Shown in pieces: positions 37,813-46,236 of a stretch of DNA of 64,000 nucleotides. A model generated the notes under the pieces. It saw nothing but the letters and a program-made list of their open reading frames with translations, had not been told where the DNA came from and searched no databases. A program made the translations under genes and the position numbers. Origin of the DNA: Marixanthomonas spongiae (GTDB lineage Bacteria > Bacteroidota > Bacteroidia > Flavobacteriales > Flavobacteriaceae). How positions within the stretch are numbered: the stretch's first letter is position 1; each line of letters opens with the position of its first letter. The stretch lies in assembly GCF_003095375.1 (NCBI RefSeq), contig NZ_QEHR01000005.1:124001-188000 (forward strand). The letters are read 5' to 3'.

Positions 37813-39489
37813 TTAATTATCCGTTACACAGCCTGTAGATGCAGACGAAACGCATTTTGCATATTTATACAAAACACCTTTTGTTGCTTTAAGTTTTGGT
37901 TGTTTCCATTCCGATTTTCGTTTGGCTAATTCTTGTTCGTTTACTTTTAATTCAATAGTGTTATTTTTTGTGTCGATGACAATTGTATCTCCATCTTCTA
38001 CCAATGCAATAGTTCCTCCCACATAAGCTTCAGGGGAGATATGTCCCACCACAAAACCGTGTGTGCCGCCAGAAAACCTTCCATCGGTGATTAAAGCCAC
38101 GTCTTTTCCTAATCCCGCGCCCATGATGGCGGAGGTGGGTTTTAGCATTTCAGGCATCCCCGGACCACCTTTAGGTCCGCAAAAACGAATCACCACCACA
38201 TCTCCCGATTTTACGGCTCCTTTTTTTACACCTTCGATTACTGCATATTCATCATCGTACACTTTTGCTGTGCCTTCAAAATAATCGCCTTCCTTGCCAC
38301 TTATTTTTGCCACACTTCCTTCCGAAGCAAGGTTTCCCAAGAGAATTTGTAAATGTCCTGTAGCTTTTAAAGGAGATTTTAACGGAAGAAATACGTTCTG
38401 CCCTTCGGTTAAACTGGGAACATCAGCTAGATTTTCGGCAACTGTCTTACCTGTTACGGTTAAGCAATCTCCATGTAACAATTTGTTTTCCAACAGGTAT
38501 TTCATTACTGCCGGAACACCGCCCACAGCGTGTAAATCTTCCATTAAATATTTTCCACTTGGTTTTAAATCTGCCAAGACCGGGGTTTTATCACTTACTT
38601 TCTGAAAATCTTCTAAGGTTAGTTCTATATCCACCGAATGCGCCATAGCGATCAAATGCATCACGGCATTGGTAGAACCGCCAAGAACCGTCACCATCGT
38701 CAGCGCATTTTCAAAGGCTTTCTTGGTCATAATGTCTTTAGGTTTAATATCCTTCTCCAGTAAAACCTTAACGGCTTTTCCTGCATCCAAACATTCTTGG
38801 TTTTTTTCTTCACTCAAAGCAAGATTTGACGAACTGTAAGGCAAGCTCATTCCCAAGGCTTCAATTGCTGAAGCCATGGTATTTGCGGTGTACATGCCAC
38901 CACAGGCACCAGCTCCCGGACACGCATTTTTAATGACACCTTTAAAATCTTCGGGCGTTATCGTTTTATTGAATTTTTTTCCTAAGGCTTCAAAAGCCGA
39001 AACAATGTTTAAGGATTCCCCTTTCCATTTTCCGGAATGAATACTTCCACCGTAGATCATTATTGCTGGACGATTCAACCTGCCCATTGCCATCACTGAG
39101 CCCGGCATATTTTTATCACATCCTACGACGGCCAAAACCGCATCGTACCACTGTGCGCTGACGACAGTTTCAATAGAATCTGCTATGACATCTCTGGAAA
39201 CCAATGAAAACCGCATGCCGTCTGTCCCGTTGGAAATTCCGTCACTTACTCCAATGGTGTTGAAAATCAACCCGACTAAATTTTCAGCTTTTACGCCAAA
39301 CTTTACGGTTGTAGCCAAATCGTTCAAATGCATATTGCAAGTATTGCCTTCATAACCAGTACTTACAATCCCTACTTGGGCTTTTTGCATGTCTTCTTCG
39401 GTTAACCCAATTCCGTATAACATGGCTTGTGCCGCTGGTTGGGTTTCGTCTTGCGTTATGGTTTTACTGTAGTTGTTTAGTGTTTTCAT
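37813..39489 (-). CDS. ilvD: dihydroxy-acid dehydratase
   Basis: A 558-residue Fe-S dehydratase that gives the 2-oxo acids of valine and isoleucine. Cluster ligands are visible in [32 protein letters not shown] and [18 protein letters not shown]. The C-terminal part has [20 protein letters not shown]. The cluster type (2Fe-2S or 4Fe-4S) cannot be settled by eye. It overlaps ilvE by 4 bases (ATGA-type) and ends with TGCVTDN. Oxygen-sensitive enzymes of this kind often need Fe-S repair. Confidence 0.96.
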   Translation of the reverse strand: MKTLNNYSKTITQDETQPAAQAMLYGIGLTEEDMQKAQVGIVSTGYEGNTCNMHLNDLATTVKFGVKAENLVGLIFNTIGVSDGISNGTDGMRFSLVSRDVIADSIETVVSAQWYDAVLAVVGCDKNMPGSVMAMGRLNRPAIMIYGGSIHSGKWKGESLNIVSAFEALGKKFNKTITPEDFKGVIKNACPGAGACGGMYTANTMASAIEALGMSLPYSSSNLALSEEKNQECLDAGKAVKVLLEKDIKPKDIMTKKAFENALTMVTVLGGSTNAVMHLIAMAHSVDIELTLEDFQKVSDKTPVLADLKPSGKYLMEDLHAVGGVPAVMKYLLENKLLHGDCLTVTGKTVAENLADVPSLTEGQNVFLPLKSPLKATGHLQILLGNLASEGSVAKISGKEGDYFEGTAKVYDDEYAVIEGVKKGAVKSGDVVVIRFCGPKGGPGMPEMLKPTSAIMGAGLGKDVALITDGRFSGGTHGFVVGHISPEAYVGGTIALVEDGDTIVIDTKNNTIELKVNEQELAKRKSEWKQPKLKATKGVLYKYAKCVSSASTGCVTDN

Positions 39490-40379
39490 GCGTGTATTTT
39501 ACTTAATGTTTTTTCTGATTTTCTAACAAATTCTGAATAAGCTTCCTGTAATTTTAGCCCTAATGAATCTTTCCATTCTTTACGGAATTTTTTTTCGTCT
39601 ATAGATTCAATCCCAATGACTTCGGCCGCCGTTCCGCAGTAAAAAGCACTATCTGCTGAAACTAAAACTTCAGGCTTGTAAAGTCCTTGCTTTACTTCAA
39701 TCCTTAGTTTTTCAGCTAATTCTAAAACTGTAGCGCGCGTAATTCCCGGAAGGATATTTCCCAATTGAGGGGTATATAAAACCCCGTTTTTTTCAAAAAA
39801 GAAGTTAGCACCCGGCCCTTCTGCTAAATACCCATCACTATCCAACAGCAAAGCTTCATCATAGCCTTTATCTTTTGCTTCATTGGTGGCAAGGATAGAA
39901 TTCACATAATGACCGCAAACTTTGGCTTCAATTTTTATGGAACGTGGATGCGGGCGGCAGTAAAAAGAAACGGTTAAACGCAATTGTTTATCACCTAAAT
40001 AAGCACCCCATTCCCAAGCGCAGATCATGATAGAAACCTTATTTGGTCTGGCAAGCGACATATTGGGATCGCAGAAAACCAACGGGCGAACATACGCATT
40101 GGTTAAGTTGTTTTTTTCTAATAGTTTGTAAGTGGCATCCACTAATTCCTGTACGTTATACTTAAATGGAATATTGATGAGTTCTGCTGAATTTTTTAAA
40201 CGGTCATAATGTTCTTTGGCTTTAAAAACACGCGTGTCGTTTTCAGTAGCATAAGCGCGAATTCCTTCAAAGACGCCATAACCATAGTGCAGGGTCTGAC
40301 CGTACAAATCTGTTACCGATTCATTTGCTTTTACAAATGTTCCGTCAAGGTAAATCTGGGTGTTGTTGTTGTAATACAT
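39486..40379 (-). CDS. ilvE: branched-chain amino acid aminotransferase
   Basis: A 297-residue class IV PLP aminotransferase. It begins [20 protein letters not shown]; conserved blocks [45 protein letters not shown] and [18 protein letters not shown] identify IlvE, with the PLP Lys in the K-CGHY block. It catalyses the final transamination of valine, leucine and isoleucine. First structural gene of the operon, 24 bases after the proximal attenuator terminator, so readthrough of all three terminators is needed for its expression. Confidence 0.95.
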   Translation of the reverse strand: MYYNNNTQIYLDGTFVKANESVTDLYGQTLHYGYGVFEGIRAYATENDTRVFKAKEHYDRLKNSAELINIPFKYNVQELVDATYKLLEKNNLTNAYVRPLVFCDPNMSLARPNKVSIMICAWEWGAYLGDKQLRLTVSFYCRPHPRSIKIEAKVCGHYVNSILATNEAKDKGYDEALLLDSDGYLAEGPGANFFFEKNGVLYTPQLGNILPGITRATVLELAEKLRIEVKQGLYKPEVLVSADSAFYCGTAAEVIGIESIDEKKFRKEWKDSLGLKLQEAYSEFVRKSEKTLSKIHA

Positions 40380-40403
40380 GGGTTTAATTGTTAATTCATT
40401 AAA

Positions 40404-40441
40404 TAAAAAAAGCCTTTCTCAAATGAATGAGAAAGGCTTAA
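40404..40441 (-). terminator. attenuator terminator 1 (proximal) of the ilv leader
   Basis: On the minus strand AAGCCTTTCTC and GAGAAAGGCTT (40439-40429 and 40420-40410) make an 11-bp perfect stem followed by TTTTTTTATTT. The 5' arm can instead pair with GAGTTAGGCT (40465-40456), which overlaps the stop of leader peptide 1: GAG with CTC and AGGCT with AGCCT around a small internal loop. This is the alternative structure expected for an attenuator. Confidence 0.9.
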
Positions 40442-40463
40442 AATGGAGCAATACCAGCCTAAC

Positions 40464-40520
40464 TCATCCGGAAGAGTGAATAATAATGCTGATAATAATT
40501 ATGCTAGTATTAGTTTTCAT
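40464..40520 (-). CDS. ilv leader peptide 1 (18 residues)
   Basis: The minus-strand reading is MKTNTSIIIISIIIHSSG, stop. Seven of 18 codons are Ile, with two Thr near the start. It is directly followed by the antiterminator segment and terminator 1. Ribosome stalling at Ile codons when charged tRNA-Ile is scarce would leave GAGTTAGGCT free and prevent termination. Too short for standard gene finders; support comes from codon content, position and the near copy upstream. Confidence 0.85.
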   Translation of the reverse strand: MKTNTSIIIISIIIHSSG

Positions 40521-40540
40521 ATTTTGATTTTGTGTAAAAT

Positions 40541-40576
40541 AAAAAAGCCTTTCTCAAGGGAATGAGAAAGGCTTAA
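40541..40576 (-). terminator. attenuator terminator 2 (middle) of the ilv leader
   Basis: The same AAGCCTTTCTC / GAGAAAGGCTT stem as terminator 1 (40574-40564 and 40555-40545), with loop ATTCCCTT and a T tract. The competing segment is GAGTCAGGCT (40599-40590). Differences from unit 1 preserve both pairings, which argues for selection on both alternative folds. Confidence 0.9.
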
Positions 40577-40597
40577 AATGAACACTACCAGCCTGAC

Positions 40598-40654
40598 TCA
40601 CCCGAAAGAGCGAATAATAATGCTGATACTAATTATGTTGGTGTTGGTTGTCAT
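40598..40654 (-). CDS. ilv leader peptide 2 (18 residues)
   Basis: The minus-strand reading is MTTNTNIISISIIIRSFG, stop, with six Ile and three Thr codons. It is homologous to leader peptide 1: same length, same spacing to its antiterminator and terminator, and similar DNA, so the two units arose by a tandem duplication of about 134 bases. Differences keep the Ile-rich character. Confidence 0.85.
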   Translation of the reverse strand: MTTNTNIISISIIIRSFG

Positions 40655-40671
40655 GTATTGATATTATGCAA

Positions 40672-40704
40672 TAAAAAAAGCCTCCTAATTTCTCGGGAGG
40701 CTCT
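40672..40704 (-). terminator. attenuator terminator 3 (distal) of the ilv leader
   Basis: AGCCTCC (40702-40696) pairs with GGAGGCT (40685-40679), followed by TTTTTTT on the minus strand. The sequence is unrelated to terminators 1 and 2. Its 5' arm AGCCTCCC can pair with GGGAAGGCT (40737-40729), located in the last codons of leader peptide 3, with one bulged A. This is again a terminator/antiterminator choice. Confidence 0.85.
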
Positions 40705-40724
40705 TTAAATATGTTAAATATATT

Positions 40725-40799
40725 TTATAGCCTTCCCTTTGCAGATGTGATAATCACATTTACAATAATAATTGAAGGTATAATAATTGATTTTTTCAC
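40725..40799 (-). CDS. ilv leader peptide 3 (24 residues, GTG start)
   Basis: Starting at GTG (40799-40797) the minus strand reads MKKSIIIPSIIIVNV, then IITSAKGRL and stop. Eight Ile and two Val codons occur in 24. No ATG is available in frame upstream before the promoter. The KGRL codons (AAG GGA AGG CTA) contain the antiterminator arm. It is less similar to leaders 1 and 2 and may be the ancestral unit. The GTG start is inferred. Confidence 0.75.
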   Translation of the reverse strand: MKKSIIIPSIIIVNVIITSAKGRL

Positions 40800-40818
40800 T
40801 TTGACTCTAATTGTTGGA

Positions 40819-40848
40819 CAAATGTATGTAAATAAATGAATGTACAAC
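40819..40848 (-). promoter_or_regulatory. candidate promoter of the ilv operon
   Basis: On the minus strand GTTG (40848-40845) is followed after 18 bases by TACATTTG (40826-40819), an exact match to the Bacteroidota -7 box TAnnTTTG with a 3/4 match at -33. Transcription would begin about 10-15 bases before the GTG of leader peptide 3, giving a leader of roughly 430 bases before ilvE that covers all three attenuators. Confidence 0.6.
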
Positions 40849-40913
40849 GATTTTAATTGAAAAAGTTGAAAAGTTTGATTTTTGAACTGTTTTAATCCAA
40901 ATGTTTTCCAGTA

Positions 40914-40945
40914 AAGCCGTCATATTTCGAAAAATAAGACGGCTT
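40914..40945. terminator. symmetric hairpin between the ilv promoter and the T9SS gene
   Basis: AAGCCGTC (40914-40921) and GACGGCTT (40938-40945) pair, extended by TATTT/AAATA across an A-A mismatch. It lies about 30 bases downstream of the stop of the secreted-protein gene (minus strand) and upstream of the ilv promoter, so it probably ends the former transcript. The T tract is poor, so classification as a terminator is tentative. Confidence 0.5.
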
Positions 40946-40975
40946 ATAAACTTTACGAAATGTAATTGATTTCTA

Positions 40976-42241
40976 TTATTTTTTTACAATTTTGAGCGTT
41001 TCAACAAGTCCACCGTCAAAAGTTGCTTTCACCAAATAGATTCCCGAATTCAGAGCGCTCAAATCTATTTTTCCATCGGAAATTGTGCTTGATTTTAAAA
41101 TTATTTGCCCCAATAGGTTATAAACATCAATCGACGCTATAGTTTCTTTTGATTGAATAGTTAACACTTCGTTTACCGGATTTGGATAATAATCAATATC
41201 AACTGATGTTAAATCAGAAACCCCTAAGGTTCCACATTCTCCGGCTACGAAAAAAATGGATTCTGCCGCCAAAGGTGTCCAAGTTGTACCGCCATCTTCC
41301 GATAACATCGTTATGGCGCCATCTGTCCCATTTTCGGTGGCCGCCCACCACACAGTAGAAGGTTGAGGAGTAGTGATTTTTGGCTCTAGCCAAAAAGTTC
41401 CTTCAGTAAAAACAACCGTTTCGGTCAAGTCGAATATCACATGGTACACAGGCTCATCGAACAGCACGGAGTACAGTATAGATGATGTTACATCAGCTTC
41501 AATTACCTCAATTACATCACCTGGTATGCCATTATTGTCTTCTCTAATATTGAAAACACCATGATCTGGAACTTGAATCTGGTTTGTACTTATTGATATT
41601 TGTTGAAGTGCAAAGGTGGTATTTCCTTCAACCGTAAAATCATTGGCTACAAATGTATTTGGATTAAGCGGGTCTAAATTAAATGCTGCATCAATACTTG
41701 GGGCGATACCCAGGCCTTGGAAGCAATCAAAATCCGGTTCTGGAATAACGACATCTCCAATGCAATTTACTTTAACACTTACGGTAGTCGCATCGCTTGT
41801 TTCATACAAATCAGCAATAATATAATACGTGGTTCCTTCAACTAACTCTAGATATTCCGATTGCTCTCCGGTCCAATAGAAACCAGTGATATTTCCGGCC
41901 GTATTTGCACAGGCATCCATTAACATAAAGTCTGCATCGCCTGCTCCTTGATCTAAATCCATCACGTGAAGACCAGAGGAAGTAGCCGTAAATTCAAATA
42001 CTTGTTCCGATCCGGTATAGTTATATGGAACATCTGTATAATTAGTCCAAAAACCTGCATTTGGAACCAGCTCTGCGGTATAAACCGTATCACATTCTAT
42101 CACGGTTTTTTCATCACAAGGAGTTACACTAAGGGGATTTCCTTGCTCACTTCCATTACTTGCGTGCATTTTCGCTCCGGAAAATAAAAGTGTAATCATT
42201 ACAAGACTAAAAAGTTGTTTAGTGGGTAGTTTTTTCATCAT
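40976..42241 (-). CDS. secreted protein with T9SS type A sorting domain
   Basis: A 421-residue protein. The signal peptide is LFSLVMITLLFSGAKMHAS. Residues about 50-160 resemble a pre-peptidase C-terminal-like beta domain (DADFMLMDACANTAGNITG, then EGTTYYIIADLYE). The middle part has no clear family. The C-terminal 75 residues, starting DIDYYPNPVNEVLTIQSKE and ending NSGIYLVKATFDGG...IVKK, are the type A sorting domain that directs secretion and surface attachment through the type IX system. No catalytic motif is visible. It is a Met-Met start; either ATG is possible. Confidence 0.88.
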   Translation of the reverse strand: MMKKLPTKQLFSLVMITLLFSGAKMHASNGSEQGNPLSVTPCDEKTVIECDTVYTAELVPNAGFWTNYTDVPYNYTGSEQVFEFTATSSGLHVMDLDQGAGDADFMLMDACANTAGNITGFYWTGEQSEYLELVEGTTYYIIADLYETSDATTVSVKVNCIGDVVIPEPDFDCFQGLGIAPSIDAAFNLDPLNPNTFVANDFTVEGNTTFALQQISISTNQIQVPDHGVFNIREDNNGIPGDVIEVIEADVTSSILYSVLFDEPVYHVIFDLTETVVFTEGTFWLEPKITTPQPSTVWWAATENGTDGAITMLSEDGGTTWTPLAAESIFFVAGECGTLGVSDLTSVDIDYYPNPVNEVLTIQSKETIASIDVYNLLGQIILKSSTISDGKIDLSALNSGIYLVKATFDGGLVETLKIVKK

Positions 42242-42390
42242 TTTATAGTTAGGTTTTTTTGTTTATAAGCCGTAAACATAATAAAATAATGCTGTAATCC
42301 ACCTACCTAAAAACTATTTAACTCTTAGGTTTTTTCCGTGCGATTATTCTTTGAATTGTATCGATAAGAGTCAATTATTTTGAACCCAAT

Positions 42391-43314
42391 TTATTTTATT
42401 TTCCAAATAGAACCGTTTTTAGTCGATAATTTTTCTAAAGAACCTTTTTTTGTAAGCTCGTTCAAAACGTTTTCACTATCGGCTCTAGGAGTTCCAGATA
42501 GTTCGGAAAACTCTTTAGCGGTGAGTGAATGATATTTTGAGAAGAGTGTTTCCCAATCTTTGCTGTATTCGCTTTTTTTAGCATTGGGGTTCAATTTTAA
42601 AATGGCCATTTCGTAAAAGGCATAAGGCCTGGTGCCATATACGGTTTCTTGGTTTCCGTCATCGTCAATGAAAAATATGGTAGGAAACCCTCTCACACCC
42701 AGTTCTCTTCCTAATTTCAAATCTTCTTCAAACAATTCTTTTGCCTTGCCTTCAAAATCAGATTTCAATTGTTCTACATCAAGCCCCACATTTTTTGCGG
42801 CCGATGCCAAATGTTCCCACTTAGCGATGTTTTTCTTTTTCAGAAATACCATTTCCCGTATTTCCCGCATAAATAAAGTTGCTTTTTCTTCATCTTGCAT
42901 TTGCGCGGCCTTAAATGCAATGGACGGTGGATAAGAGGAATCTAACGGGTCTTCCAGCCATACGTCTCCGTCTATGGGCATATCGTAATGTTCACTCACC
43001 TCGTCCCAATGTGAAGCAACGTCTGATGGTTGTCCAATGCCGCCGCTGTTGTAACTCCAGTCGGGCAATAAGCCACCCATTCTGTACGCTATTTCAATAG
43101 CATTACCATATTCCAGTTTTAGCTTGCGCAATTGTGGCTCGATACCCCAACAGGATGAACAAATAGGATCTGTATAATAAATGAGCTTTACAGATTTTTT
43201 GGTTGCTTGCTCTTTGGTTTTGTTTGCGGTGTCTGAAGTATCCCCAGATGTTTCGCACATACCCGTTTCTATATCACATAAAAGCGGATTGTTTTTTGAT
43301 GTTTCGGTATTCAT
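42391..43314 (-). CDS. DsbA/FrnE-like thioredoxin-fold protein
   Basis: A 307-residue protein. The thioredoxin-like domain starts VKLIYYTDPICSSCWGIEPQ with redox-active CSSC at 52-55, a helical insertion, and the cis-Pro loop LGVRGFPTIFFIDDDG. The N-terminal 40 residues carry two more Cys (13 and 20) and no signal peptide, so it works in the cytoplasm. The C-terminus (from about 255) looks like a small winged helix. Similar proteins occur next to SpxH or FrnE genes for oxidative stress. It is divergent from the HxlR regulator, which may control it. Confidence 0.85.
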   Translation of the reverse strand: MNTETSKNNPLLCDIETGMCETSGDTSDTANKTKEQATKKSVKLIYYTDPICSSCWGIEPQLRKLKLEYGNAIEIAYRMGGLLPDWSYNSGGIGQPSDVASHWDEVSEHYDMPIDGDVWLEDPLDSSYPPSIAFKAAQMQDEEKATLFMREIREMVFLKKKNIAKWEHLASAAKNVGLDVEQLKSDFEGKAKELFEEDLKLGRELGVRGFPTIFFIDDDGNQETVYGTRPYAFYEMAILKLNPNAKKSEYSKDWETLFSKYHSLTAKEFSELSGTPRADSENVLNELTKKGSLEKLSTKNGSIWKIK

Positions 43315-43414
43315 ATCTTTATTTTTATAAATTATTTATCCGTTTCATATTATTTCAGCAATCATATTTTCTACTTTATTCATTTCTAAGCACTTATCTT
43401 CTGAAATATTAATA

Positions 43415-43496
43415 CAAATATACTTAGAATTAACTGTATATTTGATATGCATTTCCTTTTGGAAAGTACTATCCATTAGGAAACTATCCTTAGGAA
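43415..43496. promoter_or_regulatory. divergent promoter region with palindromic operator candidates
   Basis: CAAATATAC (43415-43423) and GTATATTTG (43436-43444) are exact inverted repeats, each containing a TATATTTG -7-like box facing outward: minus strand toward the DsbA-like gene, plus strand toward hxlR. Immediately downstream on the plus side are three related palindromes: TTTCCTTTTGGAAA (43452-43465), TATCCATTAGGAAA (43470-43483) and TATCCTTAGGAA (43485-43496). Their position over the likely transcription start suits repression by the adjacent HxlR-type protein. The -33 boxes are not convincing. Confidence 0.5.
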
Positions 43497-43525
43497 TTTA
43501 ATACAATTTGATGTTTTATAAATAA

Positions 43526-43897
43526 ATGAAAACAATGAAGAAGAAAGCAGTAATAAACAATACACCCGCTTGTCAAGTAAGAATGCAAGCCATTAGCGAC
43601 ACAATGAGCATTCTCTCGGGAAAATGGAAGTTCCATATTTTAGGGACCCTTATAGAAGGTGATAAATTTGGGTTTATGGATTTGATGCGGGAAATAGATG
43701 GCATTGGGAATAAAATGCTCTCTAAGGAACTTCAAGACTTAGAATTAAACCACTTGGTTAGCCGAACCGTTATGAATACAAAGCCAATAACTGTAGAATA
43801 TGCGATTACTGAATACGGTGCGACACTTTCGCCAGTAATCAACGAATTGGCAAAGTGGGGCATTGAATATAGACAGTCAGTCCACGGTGCTAAATAA
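43526..43897 (+). CDS. HxlR family winged-helix regulator
   Basis: A 123-residue HxlR/DUF24 protein. CQVRMQAISDTMSILSGKWK, with its conserved Cys16 and GKW, begins the domain; FGFMDLMREIDGIGNKMLSK is the recognition helix region and PITVEYAITEYGATLSPVIN the wing. Several HxlR proteins sense electrophiles or oxidants through this Cys. It is divergent from the DsbA-like gene and convergent with the SnoaL-like gene, which ends 28 bases away. An ATG at 43535 is an alternative start. Confidence 0.92.
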   Translation: MKTMKKKAVINNTPACQVRMQAISDTMSILSGKWKFHILGTLIEGDKFGFMDLMREIDGIGNKMLSKELQDLELNHLVSRTVMNTKPITVEYAITEYGATLSPVINELAKWGIEYRQSVHGAK

Positions 43898-43924
43898 GTT
43901 CGAGTTTATAGTAACGATAGTAGC

Positions 43925-44305
43925 TTACTTTACTTCTTCTGAAGTTGCAAATTCTTCCATTTTAGTAATCAAACCATTTTCAACAGTATAAACCTGAACC
44001 CAATCTTGTTTCAGTTCTCTTCCAGATCGTTTTACTTTTTGATGTTCACGACCTAACACCACAACCATATTGTTTTCAACAATATATTGTAGAGGCTCGA
44101 AGTTGATGATTTCGGTTCTTTCCATAATATTATTATAAAAAGCCCTTACACCTTCCTTTTTTTCAAACCTTGCTTTAGGGATTATCTGTGTTCCATGATA
44201 GATCCAAACGGTATCGTCTGAAACTGTTGCGACAAATTTATCTGCATCGCCACTGCTAAATGCAGCAAACATATTTTCTACTACTTTTTTTGCTGAATTT
44301 TTCAT
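43925..44305 (-). CDS. SnoaL-like / NTF2-like small protein
   Basis: A 126-residue cone-shaped NTF2-like fold. KKVVENMFAAFSSGDADKFV is the N-terminal helix pair, and TVWIYHGTQIIPKARFEKKEG and QVYTVENGLITKMEEFATSE are strands typical of SnoaL-like proteins. Members are enzymes or ligand carriers of unknown substrate. It has no signal peptide and ends 8 bases after the YceI gene stop region, same strand, so they are likely co-transcribed. Confidence 0.85.
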   Translation of the reverse strand: MKNSAKKVVENMFAAFSSGDADKFVATVSDDTVWIYHGTQIIPKARFEKKEGVRAFYNNIMERTEIINFEPLQYIVENNMVVVLGREHQKVKRSGRELKQDWVQVYTVENGLITKMEEFATSEEVK

Positions 44306-44313
44306 GTTTAATA

Positions 44314-44883
44314 TTATTGTTTTGCAAATTGTAAGTGAGCGACAATGTTTACTTCTTTTCCAACAGCTGCACCGGTTGGGTCATAATCAATATTATAATC
44401 AAACCTATTGATGGTGGTTTCGGCTTTCAGTCCTAATTTTTCGCCCTGGTCATTTTTTATTGTTCCGCCATAATGCACATCAAAAATCACGTCTTTTGTA
44501 ACGCCTTTAATCGTCAATTCTCCATATAATAAATATTCATCCGGTTTGCCCGTAGCGAGAATTTTAGTGCTTTTAAATTTCATTTCCGGATATTTTTCTA
44601 CTTCAAAAAAATCAGCGCTTTTCAAATGGTTGTCCCTTTTGTCAACATTGGTATTGATACTTTCTGTTTTTACGGTAAAATCAAAACTGGCGTTGCTCAA
44701 TGCATCCCCATTTGTAGTTAAACTTCCGGTATAATCCATAAATTTTCCGTTTACCATGCTAATGCCCGAATGTTCAATATGAAAGTTCAACGAGGAGTGG
44801 TAGGGGTCTACTTTCCATTGTGTTTGGGCAAAGCTACTTACCGATAAGAGTACTGCTGTAATTAAAATTATAATATTTTTCAT
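44314..44883 (-). CDS. YceI family periplasmic lipid-binding protein
   Basis: A 189-residue protein with a signal peptide (IILITAVLLSVSSFAQ). The mature part QWKVDPYHSSLNFHIEHSGI opens the YceI lipocalin-like beta barrel, followed by DKRDNHLKSADFFEVEKYPE and FDYNIDYDPTGAAVGKEVNI. Such proteins bind polyisoprenoid or amide lipids. It differs from the second YceI gene at 57860, which has no signal peptide. Located 8 bases upstream of the SnoaL-like gene on the same transcript. Confidence 0.92.
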   Translation of the reverse strand: MKNIIILITAVLLSVSSFAQTQWKVDPYHSSLNFHIEHSGISMVNGKFMDYTGSLTTNGDALSNASFDFTVKTESINTNVDKRDNHLKSADFFEVEKYPEMKFKSTKILATGKPDEYLLYGELTIKGVTKDVIFDVHYGGTIKNDQGEKLGLKAETTINRFDYNIDYDPTGAAVGKEVNIVAHLQFAKQ

Positions 44884-44932
44884 AATACTTTAGTTTTAAG
44901 GTTAATAATTTATATAAGTGATTTTTTAAATA

Positions 44933-46105
44933 TCAATCTAAGGTTTTCTTAGAAGAAATGGCGATTATCAAGCCAGGAATTGACAGAGCAATCGCCAAAT
45001 AAACGAGGCTCAAGGGCGAATAGATACCAAGCATGAGACCGGCTACCGAGCTACCTATCATAATGGATAGGTTGAACACAGAGGACTGTACTGAAGTAGC
45101 CACATCTATGGCGCTATCTACCTGTTTGCTTACGGCAGCCTGTAACAAAGTTACTAAGGGACCAAATGAAAGCCCCCATAGAAAGAACGCAAAATGAGCA
45201 ATTCCGGTTATTTTACCAAATAGCAAGACTAAGACCATAGAAACGATCAACAAACCAAACATAGCCGTGGTAAGGGCTCTAAGGTGTTTATCGGTATATT
45301 TTATGGCCAACAATACAGAAATTAAAGAACCTGCCCCAAAAAGCATTAATGCGCTTTCAATCCCGCCGGCCAACTGTATTTCATCAACCAGGCTTGTAAT
45401 ATAAACGTACACCCCGTAGTGTGCCACCACGCCAAGCAGTGTAAGCAGAAGCACGAGTAGTACTGCCGGTATTTTTAAAAGGGCAAATGGTGATGAGCTT
45501 TTGGTAAGCTTTTCCCCTGGGGTTGAGGGCAGTGCAAATAATGCAATTAAACCAATAACGATGATAAAAATCCCGAGACCAATAAATTCAGTTCGCCAGC
45601 CGTAGTCATTTCCAATGGCGGTTACTAATGGCATTCCAATACTTATGCCCAGCGTATTACCCGCCATAATTACTGCGATAGCCTTTCCATGCTGGCTTTC
45701 ATCAACCAGTCGCATCCCATATGCAGCAATCATTGGCCACATTACGCCTGCACAGATTCCACCTATGATCCTAAGTATTATAATGAGGGTATAGTCGTAA
45801 ACGAGTCCTGCAATGATATTGGAAATAGCGAAGCCTCCAAGCAGTATAAGCAATAAGTACTTTCGGTTGACCCGCATGGTCAATGAAATGAGCGGGATTG
45901 CGAAAATAGCAGAAGCTATTGCGTAGTAACCAACCAAGTTACCGGTTTGCACCTCACTGATATTTAAATCGGACATTATTTGTGGCAATACTCCTGAAGG
46001 CATCAACTCAGACAATATTCCTACAAAAGTTACCGATGACATCAAAATCATAATCAGCCATGGAAAAGCACCTTTGGCTTGCTTTGCGATGTTTTGTTTA
46101 CTCAT
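44933..46105 (-). CDS. MFS transporter, AraJ/sugar-efflux-like
   Basis: A 390-residue protein from the ATG at 46105; in-frame upstream ATGs at 46114 and 46159 add non-conserved residues. Twelve hydrophobic segments are present. The first loop includes ELMPSGVLPQIMSDLNISEV, typical of the AraJ/NepI DHA1 subgroup, and RIIGGICAGVMWPMIAAYGM is the motif in helix 4. Likely an efflux pump; substrates of the group include arabinose-like sugars, purine nucleosides and drugs. Given the cytosine deaminase-like gene next to it, a nucleobase or related compound is a possible substrate; this is inference. Confidence 0.85.
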   Translation of the reverse strand: MSKQNIAKQAKGAFPWLIMILMSSVTFVGILSELMPSGVLPQIMSDLNISEVQTGNLVGYYAIASAIFAIPLISLTMRVNRKYLLLILLGGFAISNIIAGLVYDYTLIIILRIIGGICAGVMWPMIAAYGMRLVDESQHGKAIAVIMAGNTLGISIGMPLVTAIGNDYGWRTEFIGLGIFIIVIGLIALFALPSTPGEKLTKSSSPFALLKIPAVLLVLLLTLLGVVAHYGVYVYITSLVDEIQLAGGIESALMLFGAGSLISVLLAIKYTDKHLRALTTAMFGLLIVSMVLVLLFGKITGIAHFAFFLWGLSFGPLVTLLQAAVSKQVDSAIDVATSVQSSVFNLSIMIGSSVAGLMLGIYSPLSLVYLAIALSIPGLIIAISSKKTLD

Positions 46106-46236
46106 AATTTTCATTTTAAACGAATTGAAAGCTAGGGCTTTTCGTTTATTGTTCAACAAAAGTTCGATACTACGGTGATTTTAACGACAATCGTATTTTG
46201 ATTTTTATCTTTTAGTGCTAATTGTGGAAAATAAAA

